From: Zygnema circumcarinatum
Lineage: Eukaryota > Streptophyta > Zygnematophyceae > Zygnematales > Zygnemataceae
Length of the DNA stretch: 64,000 nt
NCBI GenBank assembly: GCA_037447605.1
Contig: CM074807.1
Coordinates: forward strand, 1,326,254 to 1,390,253
Reading direction: 5' to 3'
Under the pieces are notes generated by a model. It ran no database searches. It was given only the letters and a program-made list of their open reading frames with translations, and had not been told where the DNA came from. Below are positions 33,001 through 44,804 of this stretch, piece after piece. Each line of letters begins with the position of its first letter. Position 1 is the first letter of the stretch. The position numbers were made by a program, and so were the translations under genes.

Positions 33001-35039
33001 CCATTCCGATCGCGCGAAGAAGAGGCTGCCGAGGCGTCTGCGTAGTCGGACCGTGAAGGCGAGGGTTCGGAGAAGCGTCTGTCTTTACTGCGGCACAGAT
33101 CATAATCGCGGCTGGGTGCGGACCATGGACCTACACTGCTGTCCGGATCCGCGGGACATGATGCGTGTGTGCATCGGAACTCTCGAGTGAAGGCCGCCCA
33201 AGAGGCGGTGAAGGGCTCACTGCGAGATCTGCCGTGGATATGCTCGGTACACTTTGCTGCAGAGCTCGGAAACCGCTAAGCGCCTCCATCTCCTTCGCTG
33301 CACCATCACAGGCGACCGCATCCATGCGCACCCCATGGATTCCCCCTCCACGTGAAGCGTGTTGGGTCTTGAGCGATCCTGTTGCCCGATCACTTGCTTG
33401 CCGAGTTCTTGCTTGGCATTTTCGGCCGACGCTTGTCGAGATCCCCATCATATACGGCGGATGCCAGGCGGTCGTAGGATTGCAGCGCCAGGGGCTCAAA
33501 TTCGGCCAGGCGATCACCATTCTCATCCCCGCCATTCCTCCCGCGTGCTCAGCGGCGCCCGGTTCCTCCGAATGCGGCTGCGAGTACGCCACCTGTCAGA
33601 ACTGATCATCCCTCCGCCGCGAGATTATATCCGGGGTCCACTGCACGAGAAGTGAAGATCTGATGAAGAGGAGCGGCAATGGCCCAGCGGCAGAGCCGCG
33701 CCGCCCGCCGTATGCGAAAGAGATGCCGCGTCAACCCTCCACATCGTCCTCGAGCGACCGTTTACTGCCCCAGCGGCGATGCGTCGACCACCCGTGAGCC
33801 GGCTATCCACGATTGAGCGCATGGTGCATCGGCTCATGGGAGACAAGGTAAGATAGGCATTACGCATCCTGATTGATGCAGCTTATGCAGTCTTTTGGCA
33901 AGTAGTTGAAAGCTGGCGGCCTTGTGCGAGACGCACTACGGCCTCCCCGCGATTCTATGGCCTCCTCAGGGCGTCCCTGCATGCGGCGGAGGTATCCACC
34001 ATGGCTCACGGCCTCTGGCAGGACCCGGGGCCTCCCTTTCGCCATCCTCGTGGTCGGATCCTCCACTCTCATCCCAGCCCGCGTCGCGGATCATTGTCGA
34101 TGTATGGCTCAGGTCATCAGCCAAAGCCATGATGCGGCAGAACCCACGTCGCAGCGATTACATCCAAGCTTTGTGATGAAGAGTTAAGGATTGGACGAGC
34201 GAAGCCGAGCCCCGTTCCACGATAATGTGGGGAGTTGGAAGGGAGCTTACATGAAGGATTAGGCCCGGCGCCCGAAGTGGTCATCGATCTTGGCGAGATG
34301 AGAACCCCTTGATGAATCACGGTCATGGCCATTGAACCATTATCTGCTTTGGGCTCAGTTGGCTCATCAGCGATGGGAGCACAAATCGACTTTGCCTGTG
34401 TTGCACGCCTCTGGCTGGCGGGGACGGTTGCTCCTTCCCCATCATCCTCCCGGAGTCCCTTACCGCCTCCTTCCCCGAAGCGCCACGCCCAGCGGCCTTG
34501 AGGTCTCACTGCAGGAGATCACCATGTACCATTAGGTCAGCTCGACCCCATTCTTCTTATGGATAAGCCGAATTACGTCTGGAGTAGCCAGAGACTCCCC
34601 CCCTCCTGCTCCTCCCGGAGTCTACAGCTCGGTGTATGAGACGAAGCTGACTGCCTTGATGAGATACACCGCACCCGGCTTTCCCCCGCATGAGACCGCC
34701 GATGAGTGGTTGGAAATAGAGGCGGGAATCGATTAGGGCACTGCGGTCCTCTGAACCCGTCAAGCATTCTCGGCTTCGCCAAGTCTTTGCCTTGAGAAAT
34801 CACCTAGTTTTGTGACATTCACTTTCGGCATCGGCCAAGACTCACTTGATTGAGCACCACGTGATCACGGGGGATCGTCTCCGTGATGACCCGCGACTCC
34901 TGCAGCTTCTGTGCGCCTGGCCGAGCGATGTGGCACAACAGTCGGCGAAGCAGTAGGCTGGGATTGATGGAACACGGAGAAGAGAGCGCGTGGAGCGGTA
35001 CGGCGATTCTGCCCCAATAGGATGGCACACTCGGCACCG

Positions 35040-35640
35040 TGAGGATGCGAATGCAATATGAAGTGGGATCCACACATTGCAGGATGTGGACGATTCTCCG
35101 CGGCGTCTCCCACGATGGCCGGTGGTTCTCATTACCGCTTGACATCGCGAGAAATCATACAGCGAGATCCCCCGCCGGCGGGCCCACGTCGTTGCAAAAC
35201 GAGGCCGCTGCGACCCGCGCGCTTTGTGCGATTAGCCGGTCTTCCATTGAACTCCAGAATTCGGTCGAGACTCACCCGGCTGGCCAGCCAGGTGTTACGG
35301 CCTGTCGTGCCTTACTGCGAGCCTTCGTCGATGATGCTTGATCCACAGCCGAAAGAATAGTCCTCCGCACGCGCATTGACCAAGTCTACCTTGGCTGACT
35401 CATCGGTCGCGGCGTCACGAAGATTGCACCCAAGAAGTGCAAATGGGGCCACCGGAGATCACTCATCTCGGGCACCTTTCGGCATCCAATGGCGCGAGAG
35501 CCATCACCGATAAGATTGGCGATTGCCGCATCGCGGAATTCCGCAGACCACTCCCTTTCGGCTCGGAAAGTCTTTCTTGGGGAACCACCTCGATACATCA
35601 TGGAGTTCATCCGAAACATGCCACTTATCGCCCGTCCCAC
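35040..35640 (+). pseudogene. Reverse transcriptase remnants of G2c
   Basis: The pieces correspond to the G2a RT: the GATGGCCGGTGGTTCTC block (DDRWFSALD), a CCTTCGTCGATGATGC block (the YVDD box read as AFVDDA) and CACCCAAGAAGTGCAAATGG (PKKCKW). At least four frameshifts separate them. Confidence 0.75.
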
Positions 35641-35989
35641 ACATGCCTTGGAGAAGCCGCGGAGTCAATCTGGGAATGGAGCCGGCGCGGGGATTTGGCC
35701 TTCCCGCGGCGGCTCAAGAGTGCTCTCCTTAGGAATACTTGCACGCATCAATTTGACCCAGCCCCTTCCCACCATTATTGGCGCCCGGTGGAGTGAGGGC
35801 AGGGCTTTAGGTGGCGATCAAAGCACATTCGGATAGAACGCACCGGTGGAGTTTTGCAAGCGGGGTGCGTTGAAAGCGAGACCAAGTATAGCCTAGAGGG
35901 AGAAGCGGCGGTATCCTCACAGGCACTCCGAAATTCAAGCTCTTAGCATTTTACCAGCGTTATCATTGATTTGACCGCATACCCTGCTT

Positions 35990-36200
35990 TGGGCGCACAT
36001 TATGGCTACCCTGCATGCAGGTTTGCGATGGGTGATGAAGTTAGATGCAAATGTCCTCAAAGTCACTCACCGTCCCGGCCGTAGTCACGGCAATGCGGAC
36101 GGCCTCAGTCGCAATCCTTCGGCTCCCCTCCTCTGTCACGATCCGGCCGTTCCTGAACCCATCCCTCCACCCACCCTCTTGAACCACGAGCATCTTCCAT
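35990..36200 (+). pseudogene. RNase H C-terminal segment of G2c
   Basis: The frame reads WVMKLDANVLKVTHRPGRSHGNADGLSRNPSAP. THRPGxxxxNADxLSR is the classical end of gypsy RNase H. The same text, damaged, is at 14.05-14.15 kb in G2b. Confidence 0.88.
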
Positions 36201-38324
36201 TGAGATTTTTGTGCGGTTTCCGAAGCCTGCGTGATGTCTGTCCTTGAGATAAATTTGTCGATATTCGGCCACGCCACCACCCTCCATCATTTGGGAGGAC
36301 CACGACTTCACCCACAGCCCACCCCGTGCGGTCCAGAGTGGGAAATCCTGCATGGATGGCGATGGCGGCGCTCCCTTACTTCCTCCCGAATTTCGGTGCA
36401 GTAAGCGTCCGTTCGGACTCACTCCCATACGCGCTCGTCGCGGCCAACTACTGGCTGCCCCCTTTGTCCGCGGACCGCAGGGGCTTTCATCTACCAGCTC
36501 GGAAATTCTCATCGATGATGGCGGACGATTCTCACCCCTCCCCTCAGAGCCTTCTGTTCCATTCACTAACGGCGTATGGAAATTCTCGGCGTCGCGCCAC
36601 GATTCCCAACTGCGATTCCATCTCCGGACTGAGAAGAAGATGGTGGCCCGATTCTTGAGGCGTCGCAGTAGCCCGACCTCCATGGCCTTGGTGGCCCAAG
36701 TACATTGAAACGCACCCCATTTCGCACCCCAGCGGCAGCTCTGCTCCCAGGCCGCCCAGCCCTCGAGATGGGTGAGATCCCAATACTGTAGCGTCGGGAT
36801 TGGAACATTGACTTACGCACCCCATCCCCGGCTCGGCACCCCCTCACACAGCTACATTCGAGTGCTTCTAGCGGGTAGGCAGAATACCGTAAGTGGGTAG
36901 AGGTTCCGCGGCCTACTTGAGAATCTAAGCATTGTCCCACTACGCTTTCGCCTCGGCGGCCGCCATTCACGCCACTCTACACCTACTTCATCCCTTTCGA
37001 CCTTGGCCTTAGAATACAAGGAGCATTTGCCAAGCTTCATGCGGGGCCGCATGTTCACACCACACCTCCGGCCCGTATTCCCCGGGGAATGGAAGCTGCC
37101 GAGCGGCCTGATGGGGCGGTCAGGATGCGTCGCGTGTCCGGCTGACTGCGGTAGGCGGGCCCAGCTGGCGAGGCATCCCACTCCACGATAACCGCATTAT
37201 AACGCCTCGTCCGCTCCTCGCGGAAAAGCCTGCTCCTACGAGCTCCCTCATGGTAGTAAGCCCCGCATTCCCACTTGACCTCTCTCTCTTGAGCCCTGCT
37301 TCTCTGATGGCCAGCGCCTCCCGGTCCGGGTCGCCCAGCTCGGCTCCTGTCAGCTTAAACCCTAGATTCATGGCCTCCCACCACCTCGAGCAGCGCCTGA
37401 GGCGGCAAACTCACAGAGCTTTGGGAAGCTGTAGGCGTCTTCTTTCTCTCCTTGTCGAGGTAGCGCCGTCAGCTCATTTGGCTCGAGGAATCTTTACCCG
37501 GAAACCGACTCAGCGGGCTTTAAAGGTGGTTGGGCCCACTGCATTTGTGTCGATTAAAGTGGAGATCGGGATTGCCCAGGCCGTCATTGGAAAGGCCACG
37601 GCTGAGTGAAACGCCCGGCCAGCGTTACTTGCTTGGTCGGCGATGCGTCTGCCACGTCGTGGTTCCTCACGCTGATAGGCGTTAGCGACCGGCAATAGCG
37701 GCCTCCTCCCGATACCCCCTGCCATGGCTGACTCACTACTCCTTGGTCCATTTCTAATTCATACACTTTTTCAAACTTAAGCCCGCATTCTTTGTCGGCC
37801 CGTAACTTTTCGATTTCAATTTGATAGCCTCCTCATCCACCTCGACTCCCGTAGATACTCCCCCATTTCCGAATGTACGCGGAAGCTTCTCCAGACGGCC
37901 GCCGACTCGCCTCGCGCGGCCCCCCGTCCACGTCATCATGGTCCCCTCCCCTGCCCTTTGTCTCTTCTTCCTTGCGCTTGATGCGCGATGGCTGTTTTCC
38001 CGGCGTATGCTTCTGAGATGTATCGCGAATTTACTTGCGTTAAGCGGATTTGCGTCGATCCGATTAGCCGCGGCGTATGCCTCTTAAAGTGTCCTTGGGA
38101 TCAGCGGAATCGAGGGCGCCAGCGGAGATTTAGAAGCTGGCGCCAAATGCGTTGGCGGCCAGCGGAGCGGCACACCATCCGTAGCGCACCGGAGCGCTTA
38201 CGCCAAGATACGCCCGATTATCATTAAGTTGACTATCGAAGGCTCCATTAGTGGTCGGGCCTCTCGATTAGGCCGATTATTATCGAGAAGGCTATCCTTC
38301 ACTTAGGCTAAAGATCATTGTCGA

Positions 38325-39050
38325 TGTTAAGTAGATGGGATGTCGATGATCTTTGTTTGTCTTTTAGTCTTTGGGCTTGATACTTTGTATTTCTTTGTGT
38401 GGTTTGTTGTCTTGTTTTGCTTTCTTCTTTTCCTGGCCTACACTCTTGATTCTGGTGTGAGATCTTGTAGTAAAGAGAGAGAGAGAAGGGATTCCGTGCC
38501 ATAGATAGAGAGAGAGAGAAAGACTCTTCTTCGGCATTAGCATTTAGGCGTCCCCATTAGGCCGGCTAGACAAAGATTTGATTGAGAAAACGATTACGTT
38601 ATATAATGGCATTCCCGACCAACCGGCGGTACGGGGTGAGTTCAAAGATCTGACCTTTATCTAAGTTGAGCAACTTTGTTTTTCCCTTCTTTGTCACTAT
38701 GCCAAAATTTGCCATCTTGTCCTAATCTCTGCCTTAAGCTTATCCCAATGACGATGATAGCGAAACTGGTACAAGAGACTAGCCAGGAAGACGGGGAAGG
38801 AAAACCCCAAGGGAGATAGCCGGCATCGAATCGGCCGCGTTGGGAACATCTTCGGGATCCCCTCTACGTCTTAAAAGCTGCGGCGTACCTCCCCGAATCC
38901 CGGATCACGGCTCTATCTTTGCCGAGCGGACCCACAGAACCAACCCAACCCTTCATTAGTTTCGCCCTTGCGGGCTGGCGGTAAACGTCACGCTGCGACT
39001 AGCTCGGCTGGCCAGTCTGTTTAGCCCCACTTATCTTTCATCTTTACGGG
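38325..39050 (+). repeat. Dispersed repeat R, copy E
   Basis: Plus-strand copy that follows the G2c 3' flank directly. It shares ACCTTTATCTAAGTTG and GGGAACATCTTC blocks with copies A-D and ends near CCCCACTTATCTT. It is the most diverged copy, with many small insertions. Confidence 0.8.
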
Positions 39051-39690
39051 CTTTACTAAAACTCACCTAATCTCGCTCGTCTTGCCGAAGTAAGGCATCG
39101 CTCTTCTCCCGTCTTAGCGACCCGGATGTATGGCGTCGTCTGATGCTAAATGATACGGTATGATATGATGCGATGCGATACGTGCGGTCCAACATGAACT
39201 CTAACATAATGCGCCCGTCTACATTAAGTACTTACTTGAACATATATATGTCACAAATTAATATTTTCGCCTCATATTGGCGGAACCGGGGTGATATAGG
39301 GAACCCCACTACTTTGTGGTGCTAGGAAAATGATGTTTGATTGAACTCACGATGGCAAGGCCATCAAATGTACATGGAGAAAATCGACATAAGGAACCAA
39401 AAGAAGCGGTCACAATGGACATAAGGACCAAGTGAAAGCCTTGGAAACGGAAATGAACTTCTAGCGCCAACAACCGGCACTAGAAGCGGCGGAGTCGCCA
39501 ATGTGTGGGGCGTCGTGCGGGAAGAGGCGAGGAAGACCACCGGGGTGGCGGAGTCCCAACAGATAGCGACACGTCGAAGGATGATGGAAACAAGACACGG
39601 TATGTAAGGCGGCAGGCTCGTTAATGCGATAAAAAGTTATGAATCGGGGAGGCTTCGGGGGTGCATCTGAAGAGGCGATGAGCACTAAGC
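39051..39690. other. Intergenic, AT-mixed, no gene recognised
   Basis: It contains a GATACGGTATGATATG-type degenerate repeat at 39150-39190 and a stretch (39255-39280) related, inverted, to 51690-51710. Nothing else was seen. Confidence 0.5.
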
Positions 39691-40900
39691 GAAGGAAGAC
39701 TTCAACCCGAGCATCAAAGGCTGACCAAAAATTTGAGCCGCCAATGGAACAAACTCATCGGCCGAGTCGGCGGTGAGCATGCAGCGCTCGCTACGAAGGA
39801 GCGGCGACGGCCCTCGTGGTGTCGCGACGCGGGATAACAAAACACGGCAGTCGGATCCGGTATCTGAGCGTCCCCAAAAAATAAATGCAGCGCCCGTCCA
39901 AGAGCAAGAACAGGTCGGGCGCACATTGGCTCGCCCGTTGAAGTCGGTCAAGGTGGTATAACATGGGTCGGCTCGCGCTGCACAAGGTAACCCGCCTCCT
40001 GAGCCACGGCGGCAATAGCATCACGGACAACATTGTGGGCCAAAATGCGCTCGCCACCGCGTACACACCGAAGAAGATGCACACCTTGGCATCAATCGAG
40101 CGACCACAACCACAGCGGGGGAGAACCTGCCGAGGGGGTGGGGGCAGGCAGTTCTTGTGACAATTTGGCCCGGCTCGGAGAGAGGTGAAGGGTGGAAAAA
40201 GTAGGTAACGGCAATAGCCCTGCACGGGACGGCACAAGATCGCCTTGTCGACACGGCGCAGCTTGCTCGAAGGGAGAGAGCGCAATAAGGGTAGAAAACT
40301 CAGCAGCAACAACCTCCTCTGTCACAATAGTCTGGACGCGCGAAACAGACTCAACAGCCAGGGAAGCAAAAGGGGGAACACGGGCTTGGGCACTAGAAGG
40401 GAGCAAACCATGAGCAGCGCGCAAAGCAATCTGGAAGGGAAGATGACCATCATCAACATGAGCAACAACAGACTGGAGCAACGGACGATCATCCACAAGG
40501 AAACGTGAAGCTAGAACCGGAGCAACAAGCGCCCAACTACCCAAACAGGCAGGGGATGCAATACGTGTAGTTGGGACAAGCCCCAAACCGCCTGTAGAAA
40601 TAGGGAGCGAGGCTTGCAAACGAGCAAGCGGGCCTTCCGGCCGGTCAAAAATACCCGCACCCAAGAGGCGATGACACACAGAAAATAAACGCTCATCAAA
40701 AGATCGCAAAGAAGCAAGAAAAGCATTGGTAGGAGGGAGGGTCCGTAAGAGGTAAGAGGGACGTAAGGCAAAACAACGAGTAAGGAAAAAGCCACCTGAG
40801 GATCAGAAAGATGAGGCAACTCATCAACCTGAGACACATCCTCAACCAAAGCATCCTCCACAAAACGATCAACATATGATGCAGCTCCAAAAGGGCAACC
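39690..40900 (-). pseudogene. LINE-like (non-LTR) retrotransposon ORF2 C-terminal remnant
   Basis: The minus strand reads SDPQVAFSLL, then FDERLFSVCHRLLGAG, then ARLQASLPISTGGLGLVPTTRIASPACLGSWALVAPVL. LPIsxGGLGLrxxxxxxxxAxLxSW is typical of the region after the reverse transcriptase in plant and animal LINE-like ORFs. Downstream, shifted frames give the Cys/His-rich tail that usually follows (CGCGRSID). The catalytic RT core is absent, so this is a 5'-truncated copy, as LINEs usually leave. The 40092-40709 stretch is open for 205 residues. Confidence 0.6.
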
Positions 40901-40919
40901 AAGGTGCTAGGGATGGATT

Positions 40920-41651
40920 AGTTACGATTATATATTATATATTATATTATACAACTGTGACGAATAGATAACGGCTGATATATATTAATTTACAACGCCT
41001 TTACAACATGTACGGTCGTACGGTCGTAAGACTGTACGGTATTATGCGGCCCGAGCACGAGCAGACACAGAAAACCAGACGAACGCATTTCGCAACGCCA
41101 ACGCCAAAACGACCTAATTTTGGTATGGTACGACCATACGACCGTACTCGTACGGTCATACGGTCATACGGTTGTTAATTGTTCAAAACGAGTGGGTATA
41201 ATATATGTAATAAAGTGTTTTACTTTGTAATATATTACTAATTTTAAACCCGTTGTAAATTATATAATATATTCGGAATTTATAACGCGGGTAGCACCAA
41301 TTTGGTGCTACTGTACATCGTATCCATATTCTAGAAATGCAGTGGTCAATACGATACGATATTGCATTATGCGATACGATCAATCGATATTTCGATACGT
41401 TTGTGTGCATGTGAGAAATTGTATTTATCAAATGATAACGAAATGACAGTTTTAGTTTTTTTTTTTTTTTTTTTCTGGAAAGCTTCAAAACTTTCAGAGG
41501 AAGAGGAGAGAGAAAGGGCGAGGGATATGGTATTTCTGAAGAGGATCTGAAGTCGGCGGAGGAGAGGAAGAAATATGGTGCAGTTTTTTTTCTCTCAATG
41601 ATTGGGAGCGTGATGGGAGGCTGAAGAGGAGAGGAGAGGGCAGGGGAAGCC
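40920..41651. promoter_or_regulatory. AT-rich region upstream of ELP4 with palindromic GTACGG and ATCGTA repeats
   Basis: Repeated TACGGTCGTACGG-type motifs occur at 41010-41040 and 41125-41170, and a CGATACGATA-type cluster at 41345-41400, about 250-300 bp before the ELP4 start. A poly(T) run is at 41457-41475. Promoter function is inferred from position. Confidence 0.35.
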
Positions 41652-44600
41652 ATGGCTACAAGCTTTGTGCGAGCTGGGAAGGGAGGGCCTCGGGCTCTCC
41701 CCCCTGGCACTCGTCCAGGACTCCATGGAACCGTGCTCACATCGTCGGGCTTGTCAGATCTGGACAATATCCTCCTTTGCATCTTGTACAGTGAACCTTT
41801 TAGAATAATGCTCAAACCCTAAAACTGAGCAGGTTGCATTACTTGTACGAGCCACTTCGTTCCATAGTCTCGATAGCAAGTGAAGAAAAGCCTAAGGATT
41901 CCTTGCAGAACCCCTGACGCATGGACCCTCTTTTTTCTGTTTATCCACGCTGCAGCGCAGTTTGTCTATCCACAAGCCTTCATTAAGTATCGTCTTGAAA
42001 TGAGATGCAGTTCTCTGGTGTACATTTCCAATTCTAAAATGCATACTATCAGAACCATCTGTGTGCAATCTCTTGAAGTAGTGGAAGGTGTACTACGTCC
42101 TGGTTAGATTGCTCTGAACGAGCCTTTCTCACTGTAAAGGTGGTTACACGCCTTGACTTTACAAACAGATTTTGGGAGGCGGTCTGCCCCTTGGTACCAT
42201 GCTTGTCGTGTTGGAAGACTCCTTTGCTCCACACCACCTTGTTCTTCTCCGTTATTTTTTGGCTCAAGGAGCTGCACATCGTCAGGCGCTTTTCTTTTCA
42301 AGTCCGGTGCCTTCCCCTCGCTCATTTCTTGCAACTTTACCAGGCCTTATGACTGGTGGGGAGGGACCGATTCCAGGAGGGGAAGAGAGGGGAGGAAAGT
42401 CTTGGAGAGCTTCTCCTTCAGAACCGCAGGTATTAGCGGGAAAACCAAAAGCTTGCAGTCTTATCAAGTCTTTCCTAATGTTCAACTTGGGTTCGAGGCT
42501 TTGTTCCGAACTTTGCGCTTCTGGAAAGCGAGTAGTTTCGCACACGCTATCTTTACGGGGTTATCATAACTCCACGATTCCCTGTTTTGGATGTACTGTA
42601 TATGACAGGAGAAGGCTGATGGGCTTCGCATAGCATGGCAATACCGCCGCTTTATTTCTGAGCAAGATGCACTTGAAGCTCGTCGGCAGAGGCAGACTTC
42701 AGCTCGTCCTGTCACAGTGGACCCTTCCTCTACCTCTGAATCGACAAAGTCTGTAGCAGACTCCTCGCTACGACTCCCACACACTCAAGCTCAAGCTGCG
42801 TCTTCTGCTCCTTCCCGCCAGTCTTCTTTTTCTCCTTCAACACCTCACGTCCCATTCAACCAGCTCTCAATGGAGGATTCACATCCAGCGGCTACCCTCA
42901 GATCCTCCACTTCCATCTCGTCAGCCGTTGCTCAGCCTTCTGGAGGCATTTCAGGTCTCAGCTCCCCCTGATTGCTCCAGTTACTGCCTGCAAGATAGCA
43001 ACAGGGTAACAGGGACATGGGATAGGGACATGTTGCATGTCGCATGGAAACCTGAGTTTTGCTTCCATTAACACTTCCTTTTAGTTTTTCCTTCTCGACT
43101 TTATGTTAACAACTTGTTAATTTGAATTCAGTCGGAGCCTTTTTCCAGGAAATGATTTTTGCTTTTCATTCGACCTGAGGAAGCCTATCGATAGGCCGAC
43201 ACTCGCTGCCTTACAGGCTGACTGTGTCCATATGGGAGCTGCGGAGGGGTTTTCTACACTGCATTCACGCTGCTCTCGCTTCCTTTCAGACTTCACTCGC
43301 ATGCGGTACGGCTTCCGAATGGGGCGTTGTGAAGGAGGTGAGAGCATGCAGATTTTGGCTAGCATCGGTTGAAATGTAGTTTTGGCGAGGAGTGGAAAAA
43401 GCTCATTTGTTGTTTGCTTGGTAGAACTTGAGAATTGAAACAACGAAAATGAGTCGGAGATGCCACGCAGAAATGGAGAATTGGGAAGAAGTTGCGATGA
43501 AGTTGGGTGACGCGTAGGCATGATCTACTTCTGAATTTTCCTCGATTTATTGGGAAAGGGGAGCAGAAGGCAGGGGGATACTGTAAGTAAGGTTGGACGA
43601 GTCGCCATTCAGTCCCTGGGGGCACCACAGAGCAACCCTTCTTCTCCTAGCTCTGTAAGTAGTTCCTCATTTTCGAATGTGAGCAGATTAAGCAAGAAGT
43701 CAGTCGATCATTGAGGACTATTAGCTTGGGCTCCTTTGCGGAAAAAATGATTGAACCAGAATAGCAAGGAGGAAGTAATCACATTGATATGTGGGGATAG
43801 CTTTGCAGGTTCTTATACTTTCCTTTTCATGGTTCCAATGCAGGTCTGGGCAATGTTGGCATGGCTCCATGGACTCAGAAGAGAGCTCCAAGCGTCACAA
43901 GCCGTTGCAATGGTCACATTTCCAGCTGCGTTATACTCCCCATCAATCGCTATGAGGGTACAACATGTGGCAGATATTGTCATCTCTGTGGAAGCTTTGC
44001 ATGGTAAGCTCATTGGTCAGAACAAATATTCTTGTCTCAACGAAAGCCGTTTTTACAATGCTGAGTAGATAGGGGCGAAAGTCTTATTTGGACCATAGAA
44101 AGTATGATGTTGCCACTTTGTTTTCTAAATGTTTATCAGAGAAAAATCAGTTCATCGATAGCATTTGGCTATCTGAAACATCAGTTCAAGCTTTGCTTCA
44201 AGTTTCTGTTTGCAGAGGACGATAAGGAGATGGCCAAACTGATTGCAGACTTCCCGGATGCACTTGGCGTGCTGCGCGTTCAAAAGCTGCCATGCGTCAA
44301 TACTCTGGTGCGTCACCCTCTCCTTCTCTTCCTCCTCTCCTTTCCCTTCGATGATGCCTGCAGTCAGTCCTTTCCATTTGTTGCATGGGGAGCTTGAAGA
44401 GCGTGACATCGTGTAGCTAAGAAGAATGCTGAGTCAATGCTCTGGTGTGCCTCAAACTATCAAGCATTCAGCAAGTGCAAAGGCCCCATACAACATGTGG
44501 GTTGTTAGGGTGACCTGTTGCCCTGCGTGGACTCCCTCTATTTCAGGAGTTGGTGTCCTTTATATTATGTTTTTGTAATGGCTTACTGAAGCGTAGTAGC

Positions 44601-44804
44601 ATGCTGCACTGCTGCCAGGTGCCCGCCGTGTTGGAGAGCTGTGCGTTCGTTATGAAGGTGGTGAGGAGAAGGAGGATTGTGTTCGAAAGGATGCATCCGC
44701 TGCCGGTGGAGGGAGGAGTTCCGGGAGGGGGCGGGAAGGCGCACTCCACTTCAGCCCTGCTGTGCGGCGGCCCTTCAAACGCCTCTTCAGCCCTTGATTT
44801 CTGA
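41652..44804 (+). CDS. ELP4: Elongator complex protein 4 (ELP4), 8 exons, about 468 aa
   Basis: Exons by frame and splice signals: 41652-41766, 42167-42429, 42609-42954, 43149-43305, 43567-43654, 43844-44003, 44216-44307, 44619-44804. ELP4 is part of the Elp4-Elp5-Elp6 hexamer, a RecA-fold ring needed for tRNA wobble-uridine modification by Elongator. Diagnostic text: GLSDLDKILGGGLPLGTMLVVLED, APHHLVLLRYFLAQG, ADGLRIAWQYRRF, FDLRKPIDR, VGRVAIQSLGAP, QAVAMVTFPAALYSPS, QHVADIVISVEAL, DFPDALGVLRVQKLPCVNTLVPAVLESCAFVMK. The Walker-A-like loop is GGGLPLG, lacking the usual GKT. Exon 3 adds a Ser/Pro-rich stretch not typical of the family. Intron 1 is a U12-type AT-AC intron; without it the conserved DLDKILGGG cannot be formed. 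The exon 4/5 junction (CG|gtacgg, gagcag|A) is the least certain. Confidence 0.92.
41767..42166 (+). other. U12-type AT-AC intron (ELP4 intron 1)
   Basis: The intron begins ATATCCTCC, matching the U12 5' splice-site consensus ATATCCTT. It has CCTTGAC about 11 nt before the end, matching the U12 branch site TTCCTTRAC, and it ends AC. No GT-AG pair restores the frame. Splicing gives A|AG = Lys in DLDKILGGG, as in other ELP4 proteins. Confidence 0.9.

Larger units (their letters stand above)
33000..38324 (+). mobile_element. Ty3/gypsy copy G2c, plus strand, heavily frameshifted
   Basis: In order on the plus strand: gag-like (33.0-34.2 kb), protease-like (34.3-34.55 kb, CACAAATCGACTTTG block matching G2a), RT (35.0-35.6 kb), RNase H (35.87-36.15 kb), integrase (36.9-37.45 kb) and a 3' region shared with 18.4-18.7 kb. 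The integrase lacks the solo LTR present in G2b, and so gives the empty-site reference. No domain is intact. Confidence 0.7.
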
